Source: Christensenellaceae bacterium (GTDB lineage Bacteria; Bacillota; Clostridia; Christensenellales; Aristaeellaceae). From it: a stretch of 11,991 nucleotides of DNA. The notes under the pieces were generated by a model. It made no database searches. It was given only the letters and a program-made list of their open reading frames with translations, and had not been told where the DNA came from. Location: positions 1-11,991 of the forward strand of contig JADGQP010000161.1 in assembly GCA_017881705.1 (NCBI GenBank). The letters run 5' to 3'. The translations under genes and the position numbers were made by a program. The number at the start of each line of letters is the position of its first letter. The stretch's first letter is position 1. This document shows, one piece after another, positions 5,676 to 11,991 of this stretch.

Positions 5676-7682
5676 TCAGCTTGCGGAGCTTTCCCTGAAC
5701 GCGCGATTATACGTTTCCAGCGCACGCTCGCGCAGCGATTGCAGGGTTTCCGCATCGGCGTTATCCGCGTACAGCGTTTCAGCGCAGGCGGAAGCCTCAG
5801 TAAGTAATTTCAGGTTGCCCAGTTCCACCCCGCCAGGAAGCAGCGCCACGCCATGTTGGCGCGTGCCCAGCAGTTCCCCGGGGCCGCGCATTTCCAAATC
5901 GATCCTCGCCACTTCAAAGCCGTCGTTGGTGTGCGCCAGCGCGCGCAGGCGTTCGTTTTCCTCCGCTACCAGAAAGCACCAGCTTTCTTCGGCACCGCGT
6001 CCCACACGGCCGCGCAGCTGGTGCAGCTGCGCCAAGCCGTACCGCTCGGCGTTTTCCACCACCATTACCGTGGCGTTTGGCACGTTCACGCCCACCTCGA
6101 TCACCGTGGTTGCTACCAGCGCGCGCAGCTTGCCGCTTGTGAACGCTTCCATCACCGCGGCTTTTTCGGCAGAGGCCTGCCTGCCGTGGGTGAGTCCCAC
6201 GGGAATACCCTTGAGCGGTCCGCGGCACAACGCCTCAAAATGCGTTTCCACGGCCTTGCGCTGCTCGTCCGCCTCGTCTTCCTCCACCAGCGGGCAAACG
6301 ATAAACGCCTGCCTTCCGGCTTCCAGTTCCTTGCGAACAAACAGGTACAGCTCCTTGCGCTTTCCCTGAGGCACAATGCGCGTACGAACGGGCATCCGCC
6401 CGGGGGGCATCTCGTCCACTACGGACACATCCAAATCTCCGAACATCGCCAGCGCCAGTGTGCGCGGGATGGGCGTAGCGCTCATTACCAGCAGATCCGG
6501 CTGTGTTTCACCGGCTTTGCGCAGCAGCCGCGTACGCTGTTCCACGCCGAAACGGTGTTGCTCGTCGGTTACGCAAAGCCCCAGGCGCGTATACCGTACA
6601 GGCTCGGCAATCAGCGCGTGCGTGCCGATCACAGCCTGCCATTCACCGGCGGCTATGGCCGCCAGAGCCGCGCGCTTTTCACCCACCGCCATACCGCCCA
6701 ACAGCAGCCCGCAGCGAACGCCCATAGGCTCCAGAATGCGTTTCGCGCTTTCAAAGTGCTGACGCGCCAGTATCTCGGTGGGAGCCATCAACGCGGCCTG
6801 GTAGCCGGCTTGCGCACACAGGCGAATGGCTCCAAACGCGATGGCGGTTTTCCCACACCCCACGTCGCCCTGTACCATGCGCGCCATCGCCGTGGGTTTT
6901 CGCATATCGGCGGCCACTTCCATCAGCGCGCGTTTCTGCGCGCCTGTCGGCGTAAAGGGCATGGCGGACCAATATGCTTTCTCCGCGCCCGCAGGTATCT
7001 CCAGCGCGTGCCCCTCGCGGCGTACGCCTTTCATTTCCCGTACGGCCACCTGGTAAAGCAACAGTTGTTCAAATGCAAAACGTCTTTGGGCCTGCGACGC
7101 CTGCGCCATGCTCTGCGGCGCTTGCAATGCGCAAATCGCCTCCGCGGCGCCCATGAGCGCATAATGCTCCAGCAAATTCTGCGGCAGTGTTTCAGGGCAA
7201 ATTTCCGTTACGAAACAAAGCGCCTGCGCCACAAGGTTCTCATGCGTTTTTTGCGGTATGCCCTCGATGGGTCGGTACACGGGCACGATACGCAGCTTAT
7301 CCTCAATAGAAGGGTTTAACAGTTTCGGTCGGCGGCCGGAGCGATCCACTTTGCCAAAAAGCATAAAATGCCGTTTTTTTTGCAGCGCGTCCCGCATCCA
7401 CGGCTGGTTAAACCAAAAACACTGTATTTCGCCCGTATCGTCCCGAAGCAGGCAGGTGACTCGGCTGCGGCCGCCGTAACGCGACAGTTTCGGCTCCTCT
7501 GAGCGCTCCAGTACCAAAGTTTGCCGTTCCCCGTCGCGCGCGTCGCGCACGCACACCGGCGCGCCCAAGTCTTTGTATTTAATGGGAACGGCGTATAAAA
7601 GATCACGCAACGAGTCGATGCCCGCTGCGTGCAATGCCGCTAGTCTCGCTTTGCCGACGCCCTGAAGGCCGTTCAGCTCCAT
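5676..7682 (-). CDS. recG: ATP-dependent DNA helicase RecG
   Basis: A 668-residue RecG, close to the usual 680-690. The N-terminal wedge/OB domain (about 1-190) starts with the helix-hairpin-helix phrase LQGVGKARLAAL and YAVPIKYKD. Helicase domain 1 has Walker A GDVGCGKT (272-279), the DEQH box (373-376, in DEQHRFGVEQR) and motif III SATPIPRTLA (401-410). Helicase domain 2 has LTHGRQ, TTVIEVGVNVPNA (525-537) and motif VI QLRGRVGRG (555-563). The TRG region RGPGELLGTRQHG (599-611) couples ATP use to translocation. RecG remodels stalled forks and branch-migrates Holliday junctions. ATG at 7682 begins 1 base after the fakA stop, with GGTGGA as RBS inside that gene's end, so translation is probably coupled. 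All motifs are intact. Confidence 0.98.
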   Translation of the reverse strand: MELNGLQGVGKARLAALHAAGIDSLRDLLYAVPIKYKDLGAPVCVRDARDGERQTLVLERSEEPKLSRYGGRSRVTCLLRDDTGEIQCFWFNQPWMRDALQKKRHFMLFGKVDRSGRRPKLLNPSIEDKLRIVPVYRPIEGIPQKTHENLVAQALCFVTEICPETLPQNLLEHYALMGAAEAICALQAPQSMAQASQAQRRFAFEQLLLYQVAVREMKGVRREGHALEIPAGAEKAYWSAMPFTPTGAQKRALMEVAADMRKPTAMARMVQGDVGCGKTAIAFGAIRLCAQAGYQAALMAPTEILARQHFESAKRILEPMGVRCGLLLGGMAVGEKRAALAAIAAGEWQAVIGTHALIAEPVRYTRLGLCVTDEQHRFGVEQRTRLLRKAGETQPDLLVMSATPIPRTLALAMFGDLDVSVVDEMPPGRMPVRTRIVPQGKRKELYLFVRKELEAGRQAFIVCPLVEEDEADEQRKAVETHFEALCRGPLKGIPVGLTHGRQASAEKAAVMEAFTSGKLRALVATTVIEVGVNVPNATVMVVENAERYGLAQLHQLRGRVGRGAEESWCFLVAEENERLRALAHTNDGFEVARIDLEMRGPGELLGTRQHGVALLPGGVELGNLKLLTEASACAETLYADNADAETLQSLRERALETYNRAFRESSAS

Positions 7683-7683
7683 T

Positions 7684-9336
7684 TTATTCCACCGAAATCA
7701 AATAATAATACAACGGCTGCCCGCCGTCATGCATTTCCACGTCGCAATCGCCAAATTCGTCGGCAATTTCGTCGGTAAGTTTCTGCGCGTCATCCTGAGC
7801 GACGTCTTTTCCGAAATATACGGTAATCAGCTCGTCGTCCTCGGTCACGATCTTCTTCATCAAATCGAAAGCAACGTCGTGCACGTTGTTACCCGTAACC
7901 ACTATCTTCCCATTGTACAGGCCGATCATATCGCCCTGTTTAATATGCAGCCCGTCCATTTCGCTGTCGCGTACGGCGTAAGTGACGGTGCCGGTGCGAA
8001 CACGTTGAGCGGATTCTTCCATACGCTTGGCGTTTTCGTCGGCGTCGGCGTCGCTCTGGAAAGACACCGCCGCTGCGATGCCCATGGCTACATTCTTGGT
8101 GGGAATCACAATCACTTTTTTGTCTTCCGTCAATTCGGCCGCCTGCTGGGCGGCGAGGATCACGTTGCCGTTGTTGGGTAAAACGAATACGCACCTGGCG
8201 TTTACCCTGGCAATAGCCTCGGCGATGTCCTCAATGCTCGGGTTCATCGTCTGCCCGCCCTCGACCACCTGATCCACCACGAGGTCCTTAAAGATTTGGT
8301 TGAAGCCTTCGCCCAGCGATACGGCTACAATGCCAAAATCTTTCAGCGGTTCCGTCGGCTTTTCCTGAGGAGCGTTCTTCGCGGCTTTATCGCGGCGCTG
8401 CTGCGCTATGTTTTCTATTTTCAGGTCTACCAGTTCGCCCAGCGACAGGCCGTAATCCAGCACCTTGCCCGGGCTGTTGGTGTGCGCGTGAACCTTCACC
8501 TGCGAAAGGTCACCCGTAACCTGCACGCAATCGCCAATGCGGTTCAGGCGGCGGCGGAACTGGTCGATATCCTCATCCACAATATCCGGAAACAAATTTT
8601 GGACTAAAAAATCGGTACAGTAGGCGAATTTGATTTCCGAAATCGCTTCGTGGTCGTCTGTTAAGACCGTTTCGCCTTCTTTAATTTCCTCCGCATGCTC
8701 TTCAGGAATCGCCTCGCCCTTCAGAACCGCCGCATACCCCATATAAATGTACAGCAGTCCGCGTCCGCCTGCGTCTATTACGCCAGCTTGGGTCAGCGCG
8801 GGAAGCATCTGCTGTGTTTTTTTCAGAATTGATTCGCCCGTGGTAAGGATCACATCAAATAACGCTTCGTAATCTTCCGGCGCTTTTTCTGCCTGCCTCA
8901 TTGCGTCTTCGGCGATCACACGGGCAACCGTCAGGATCGTACCTTCTTTAGGCTTCATCATGGCCTTGTAGGCCGTTTCGGCGCCTGTTTTCAACGCCTG
9001 GGCAAACTGTTGGGGCGTGATCTTCTCCACGCCTTCCAGCGCACGGGCAAAGCCGCGGTACAGCTGCGAGGTAATCACGCCGCTGTTTCCGCGCGCGCCG
9101 CGCAAGGCGCCTTTAGCTAATGCCTCGGCCGCCTCGCCCGCGTTTAAATATTCCTTTTGCCCCAGTTCCTTGGTCGCGGACGCCATTGTCAGCGACATAT
9201 TGGTACCGGTATCGCCGTCCGGAACGGGAAAAACGTTCAGGGCGTCCACTTTATCACGGTTTTTATCCAGCATCGCCGCGCCGGCTATTACCATATCGCG
9301 CAGCAGAAGACCGTCTATTATCTTTGTCTGTAACAA
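7684..9336 (-). CDS. fakA: fatty acid kinase catalytic subunit FakA (DAK2 domain protein YloV)
   Basis: A 550-residue protein matching YloV/FakA in length and order. The N-terminal DAK2 kinase domain (about 1-200) holds NVFPVPDGDTGTNM (34-47), whose aspartates bind Mg-ATP, and ALRGARGNSGVI, with the phrase DAGGRGLLYIY towards its end. A middle domain follows, then a C-terminal DegV-like domain (about 325-550) with VAVSLGEGFNQIF, GGQTMNPS and VLPNNGNVILAAQQA. FakA phosphorylates fatty acids delivered by a FakB (DegV family) protein, giving acyl-phosphate for phospholipid synthesis; no fakB is in the window. The start is TTG at 9336, supported by AGGAGG 7 bases upstream and the typical start LQTKIIDG. 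It lies 23 bases after yloU and 1 base before recG, an order conserved in many Bacillota. Confidence 0.96.
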   Translation of the reverse strand: MLQTKIIDGLLLRDMVIAGAAMLDKNRDKVDALNVFPVPDGDTGTNMSLTMASATKELGQKEYLNAGEAAEALAKGALRGARGNSGVITSQLYRGFARALEGVEKITPQQFAQALKTGAETAYKAMMKPKEGTILTVARVIAEDAMRQAEKAPEDYEALFDVILTTGESILKKTQQMLPALTQAGVIDAGGRGLLYIYMGYAAVLKGEAIPEEHAEEIKEGETVLTDDHEAISEIKFAYCTDFLVQNLFPDIVDEDIDQFRRRLNRIGDCVQVTGDLSQVKVHAHTNSPGKVLDYGLSLGELVDLKIENIAQQRRDKAAKNAPQEKPTEPLKDFGIVAVSLGEGFNQIFKDLVVDQVVEGGQTMNPSIEDIAEAIARVNARCVFVLPNNGNVILAAQQAAELTEDKKVIVIPTKNVAMGIAAAVSFQSDADADENAKRMEESAQRVRTGTVTYAVRDSEMDGLHIKQGDMIGLYNGKIVVTGNNVHDVAFDLMKKIVTEDDELITVYFGKDVAQDDAQKLTDEIADEFGDCDVEMHDGGQPLYYYLISVE

Positions 9337-9359
9337 AGGTTTTTCCTCCTGCGGAATTA

Positions 9360-9710
9360 TTAGACGCGAACACCTTCCACCGAGATATTCACACGGCGTA
9401 CTTTAACGCCAGTCATGCTTTCCAGTTTGTAGCGCACAGTTTCCACGATCGTTTTACACACCTCCGCAATGGAGATGCCGTATTCGACGATGATAAACAA
9501 ATCAACGTCCAGCATATCGTCCGCGAGTTTTAGCTGCACGCCTTTTGTGAGGTTTTCACGGCCCAGCCACTGAACGAAGCCATCCTTCGCCCTTTTACTG
9601 GACATGGCGACGATGCCATAGCATTCCAATGCGGCATAACCTACCACCTTCAACATAACTTCCTCGGTGATGTAGATTGTGCCAATATCATTTTTGATCT
9701 TACATTCCAT
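9360..9710 (-). CDS. yloU: Asp23/Gls24-family envelope stress protein (YloU)
   Basis: A 116-residue Asp23 family protein. It matches B. subtilis YloU closely from memory: a start of the type K-N-D-I-G-T-I-Y-I-T, then GYAALECYGIVAMSSK, the central VDLFIIVEYGISIAEV and the closing VRRVNISVEGVRV. These small cytoplasmic proteins are associated with envelope stress and, in staphylococci, with the membrane; their biochemical job is not settled. Start: ATG at 9719 is only one base from AAGGAGG, while ATG at 9710 is about 10 bases away and aligns with the family start, so the shorter form is preferred. It is first in the operon with fakA and recG, and a sigma-A promoter lies about 80 bases upstream. 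Confidence 0.95.
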   Translation of the reverse strand: MECKIKNDIGTIYITEEVMLKVVGYAALECYGIVAMSSKRAKDGFVQWLGRENLTKGVQLKLADDMLDVDLFIIVEYGISIAEVCKTIVETVRYKLESMTGVKVRRVNISVEGVRV

Positions 9711-9792
9711 ATTCCACATGCCTCCTTGCTACGATGGACGCATAAACCGACAATGACAACCCGCACACAAAACCGCATAACAGGTCATGATG

Positions 9793-9821
9793 ATTATACA
9801 TGATCGTTCCGTTTTACGCAA
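9793..9821 (-). promoter_or_regulatory. sigma-A type promoter for yloU-fakA-recG
   Basis: On the minus strand TTGCGT (9816-9821), a 17-base spacer and a perfect TATAAT (9793-9798). Start expected near 9786, giving a leader of about 75 bases before the yloU ATG. No riboswitch-like or terminator-like fold was seen in that leader. Confidence 0.7.
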
Positions 9822-9918
9822 CTTTTTTACCGTAACAAATTTACAATCCGTATAGGCTTATCGTACAACGGTTTGCCTTACATTCGCAACGCGCGCTTCA
9901 TATACCGAGGGAATTTGA

Positions 9919-9946
9919 TTTACAAAACTGTAATATGTGCTATAAT
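9919..9946 (+). promoter_or_regulatory. extended -10 promoter for the 605-residue envelope protein
   Basis: TTTACA (9919-9924), a 16-base spacer, and TGC directly before a perfect TATAAT (9941-9946), so both -35 and extended -10 elements are present. Start expected near 9953, leaving a leader of about 55 bases to ATG 10008. It is divergent from the yloU promoter, about 100 bases away. The rest of the gap, 9822-9918, is AT-rich without an evident gene. Confidence 0.75.
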
Positions 9947-10007
9947 GAACAAGAATGCGCGCTTCCCAAACCGCATGACGTTTTAGCCTTGGCACAGGAG
10001 ATGCAGC

Positions 10008-11825
10008 ATGAACAGCAACCGCACCAAGTACGCGAGCGCTCCCACCTACGGAATGCAAAAGCGCAATTTTGCTAAAAAACAAGCGGCCGCCCAGCCGAAT
10101 CCCACGCCTGATTTTACCCAGCATTCCGCCATGGAAGCCAACGCGCCCACCGTATCCATACCGGCTCAAAATGCTTTTCCCTCGCCTTCCGGCGCTTATT
10201 CCCCTATGCCCTCCGCACCTGTAAACCCGATGTTTTTCCCAAACGCGCCTACCGCACAGCCTATGGGCTCCTCCGGGTTCAGCCAGGGCTTCCCCGCCGT
10301 AGGTTTTCAGGCTGCGCCGCCGCAAGGTGCGCCCCCGTCTCTTCATCAGCCGTTGGGAAATCGGGTTACCCCCGCCGCAAACGCGGGCGCCTCTTTCCAC
10401 GCACAGGGCTTCGTTCCGCCTTTCTATAACACCGCTTCAGGTTTCGCCGGAACCCAGGCTCCGGGCGGAGCAGGCGCCTCACCCGTTTTCGGTGCACAGG
10501 CGACGGGCGCATACGCTCCGATGGGCGCACAAGCAACGGACGCTTTTATTCCGATGAATGCACAGGCGACGGGCGCATATGCTCCGATGAACACAATGCC
10601 GCCCATGCAGCCGCAGGCTAACCCTTACGGCGGTTTTTCTTCCTCCGGGATGAATGTTCCCAATTACGGCGGCGGTTCTTTTGTACCCCCAACGATGAAT
10701 TTCTCCGGCGGGCAGGGCGGTTTCAGCGGGCCTCCGTTTTCCGGCGGACAAGGCGGCGGACAATATCCTGCCGCGCCGAGGCGCAAACCCCCGCTGGATC
10801 CGGATCGCCTGCTGAAAATCCTGTTATATGCTGCGTTGCCCGCATTGTTCATCCCATGCGTTTTCGTTACGCATACCTTTGATTTTTTACGTTACCTGTT
10901 TATCATCCTGTCCGTCGTTTCGTTAAGTGTTTTATGGTATCGCCAGTCCTTCTCCTCAGGCATTCGCACAACGGTTTCGGTGGTGTATCTTGCGCTGTGC
11001 ATCGTTGTGATCGCCTTTCTGGTGGGCGGTACGAATGACATCACGCAGACTTCATCAAACCGCCAAAACGCAAAAGCCGCCGCGCAGAACTCGACAGATG
11101 CGCTTTCTCCTTCCGTAACGCCGACAGAACTCACCGCACAGGAAACGCCCCCGCCCGAGGAGGACGCAAGCGCCTCCGAAGCAGAAGCACGCTTAACAAC
11201 CTTTATGGATTATTGGTCGGCCAATAATTTCGAGTCCATGGTGGGTCTGGTGCTGCCCAGCTGGGCTTCCAAACAAGACAGCGCGGCTTCGTCGCTGTTT
11301 ACGGTTATCAGCAACCGCACGCCGCAATCCTATACCATTGAAAGTATATCCGGCACCAACGGGGATTCATCCCGAACGGTCACCATGAGCGCCTATATCG
11401 ATAAAAACAACGGCAAGGATCCCGTACGATACCGTTTTATGATCCTGATGGCTAACGAGGACAACCAATGGTACGTCGATCCCAATTCGCTGGCCACCAA
11501 TGAAACGGTGGATGACACGGCTACCCCGGAACCCGGGCAGACCACCATATCCCAGTCGCTCGCCCCGCGCATGACGGTTACGCCTGTGCCAGCTGCCGAT
11601 ACCAAGCTATATTATAACGCCAACAACGGTAAGTACTACCACACGGATCCGAACTGCTCGGCTGTTAACTCCAAATATCTGCCGCTGACATCCTACTTCC
11701 TGTATAGCCAGTTGGACGACGCGCCCTATAACGCGCTTCAGCCTTGCCTGAAATGCGGTGCGCCGACCCAGTCGCTGAGTTCTCTGGATTCCGAGGCTAC
11801 CGCCTCGCCCACCCCGCAGCCTTAA
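10008..11825 (+). CDS. large membrane protein: disordered N-terminus, three TM segments, C-terminal His/Cys motif; function unknown
   Basis: A 605-residue protein I cannot name. Residues 1-262 are low-complexity (Pro, Gly, Ala, Gln, Met), surely disordered, with an 11-residue tandem repeat (163-195) and FSGGQGG twice (232-250). After a basic stretch (RRKPPLDPDR) come three membrane segments (about 268-288, 292-311, 320-340). Positive residues before TM1 and between TM2 and TM3 put the N-terminus inside and the C-terminus outside. An Asn/Thr/Glu-rich linker (341-390) follows. Residues about 391-495 look like a compact NTF2-like or DUF4878-type alpha+beta domain (FMDYWSANNFESMVGLVLPSW, later W488 Y489 V490). 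The C-terminus has H545 and C550 (KYYHTDPNC) with C580 and C583 (PCLKCGAP), a probable zinc site seen as a small add-on in other Bacillota proteins. AGGAG is 7 bases before the ATG. It is monocistronic, with its own promoter and terminator. Confidence 0.85.
   Translation: MNSNRTKYASAPTYGMQKRNFAKKQAAAQPNPTPDFTQHSAMEANAPTVSIPAQNAFPSPSGAYSPMPSAPVNPMFFPNAPTAQPMGSSGFSQGFPAVGFQAAPPQGAPPSLHQPLGNRVTPAANAGASFHAQGFVPPFYNTASGFAGTQAPGGAGASPVFGAQATGAYAPMGAQATDAFIPMNAQATGAYAPMNTMPPMQPQANPYGGFSSSGMNVPNYGGGSFVPPTMNFSGGQGGFSGPPFSGGQGGGQYPAAPRRKPPLDPDRLLKILLYAALPALFIPCVFVTHTFDFLRYLFIILSVVSLSVLWYRQSFSSGIRTTVSVVYLALCIVVIAFLVGGTNDITQTSSNRQNAKAAAQNSTDALSPSVTPTELTAQETPPPEEDASASEAEARLTTFMDYWSANNFESMVGLVLPSWASKQDSAASSLFTVISNRTPQSYTIESISGTNGDSSRTVTMSAYIDKNNGKDPVRYRFMILMANEDNQWYVDPNSLATNETVDDTATPEPGQTTISQSLAPRMTVTPVPAADTKLYYNANNGKYYHTDPNCSAVNSKYLPLTSYFLYSQLDDAPYNALQPCLKCGAPTQSLSSLDSEATASPTPQP
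10494..10592 (+). repeat. three tandem 33-bp units coding for an 11-residue repeat
   Basis: Units 10494-10526, 10527-10559 and 10560-10592 encode AQATGAYAPMG, AQATDAFIPMN and AQATGAYAPMN. Units 1 and 3 differ at 3 of 33 bases; unit 2 is more diverged. The repeat is in frame within the disordered N-terminal region of the 605-residue protein, so gain or loss of units would keep the frame. Confidence 0.9.
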
Positions 11826-11838
11826 ACATCTTAGCCAT

Positions 11839-11887
11839 AAAAAGCGGCGCTCCCCAAACGGTTTTGTCTGGGAAGCGCCGCTTTTTT
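11839..11887. terminator. bidirectional intrinsic terminator
   Basis: A perfect 13-bp stem, 11839-11851 with 11874-11886 (core AGCGGCGCT), extended after a one-base bulge by a C/G run, followed by six T on the plus strand. The minus-strand reading also ends in five T. It lies between the convergent stops at 11825 (plus) and 11897 (minus). Confidence 0.93.
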
Positions 11888-11896
11888 AGTTGGCGT

Positions 11897-11991
11897 TTAT
11901 AGTTGCAGTTCGTATTGGCGGTATACGCGGTAGCGTTTTGCGCCGGTGCGTTCCGTAGCCAAAATGCTGGGCAGGTTGGTTTCGTCGATCG
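11897..11991 (-). CDS. C-terminal end of an unrecognised protein
   Basis: Partial gene running off the right edge: 30 residues then TAA (11897-11899). It begins IDETNLPSILATERTGAKRY and ends in a basic, tyrosine-rich stretch. The reading frame is open to the edge, the stop is just before a terminator that works in its direction, and it converges on the gene at left. Thirty residues are not enough for me to name it; function unknown. Confidence 0.6.
   Translation of the reverse strand, partial: IDETNLPSILATERTGAKRYRVYRQYELQL

Noticed and set aside
5853..7319. A 488-residue open frame on the plus strand opposite recG
   Set aside because: No recognisable motif, and skewed to His, Arg, Ala and Gln as expected for the complement of a GC-rich gene. 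RecG motifs on the other strand are complete.
9858..10400. A 180-residue minus-strand open frame covering the upstream gap and 5' end of the envelope protein gene
   Set aside because: It is Arg/Gly-rich, has no good RBS, and would cover the well-formed plus-strand promoter and start of the 605-residue gene.
1..11991. CRISPR array, phage genes, insertion sequence, toxin-antitoxin or other defence system
   Set aside because: No regularly spaced repeats, transposase or integrase motifs, or paired small toxin/antitoxin genes were seen. All large genes but one belong to known housekeeping families.

Overview
The window looks like chromosomal backbone of a member of the Bacillota, most likely Clostridia-like, with moderately high GC (mid-50s by eye, not computed). 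The evidence is the yloU-yloV(fakA)-recG order, a short NfeD next to FloA flotillin, strong AGGAGG ribosome binding sites almost everywhere, GTG/TTG starts, and small unnamed membrane proteins in operons. No transposase, phage gene, CRISPR array, rRNA or tRNA is visible.

Layout. (1) 1-460, plus strand: the 3' end of a 2H phosphodiesterase (ThpR-like RNA 2',3'-cyclic phosphodiesterase) overlaps a small CPYC glutaredoxin/thioredoxin-fold gene, closed by a strong bidirectional terminator (471-502). (2) 506-3440, minus strand: an apparent operon nfeD - floA - unknown single-pass membrane protein - LytTR response regulator, with an extended -10 promoter just upstream of nfeD. (3) 3525-5621, minus strand: trmL - small acidic membrane protein - two adjacent family-4-type uracil-DNA glycosylases. 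The first glycosylase keeps the four Fe-S cysteines and the second has lost them. A good promoter lies between recG and trmL. (4) 5676-9710, minus strand: yloU (Asp23 family) - fakA/yloV - recG, driven from a promoter near 9793-9821. (5) 10008-11825, plus strand and divergent from yloU: a 605-residue unknown envelope protein. It has a long disordered Pro/Gly/Ala-rich N-terminus, three membrane segments, an outside domain and a C-terminal His/Cys motif likely to bind zinc, and it ends at a strong bidirectional terminator. (6) 11897-11991, minus strand: the 3' end of an unrecognised gene.

How the parts fit: the minus-strand genes from yloU to the response regulator run the same way over about 9 kb, with at least three internal or initial promoters and no clear terminator between them. 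They group fatty-acid activation (FakA), branch-migration repair (RecG), tRNA wobble methylation (TrmL), uracil repair (two UDGs) and membrane-microdomain organisation (NfeD/FloA). The less ordinary parts are the response regulator translationally coupled to an unknown membrane protein in a flotillin operon with no kinase in view, the Fe-S/Cys-less UDG pair, and the large unknown envelope protein. I see no convincing evidence of a wholly new defence or mobile system here.
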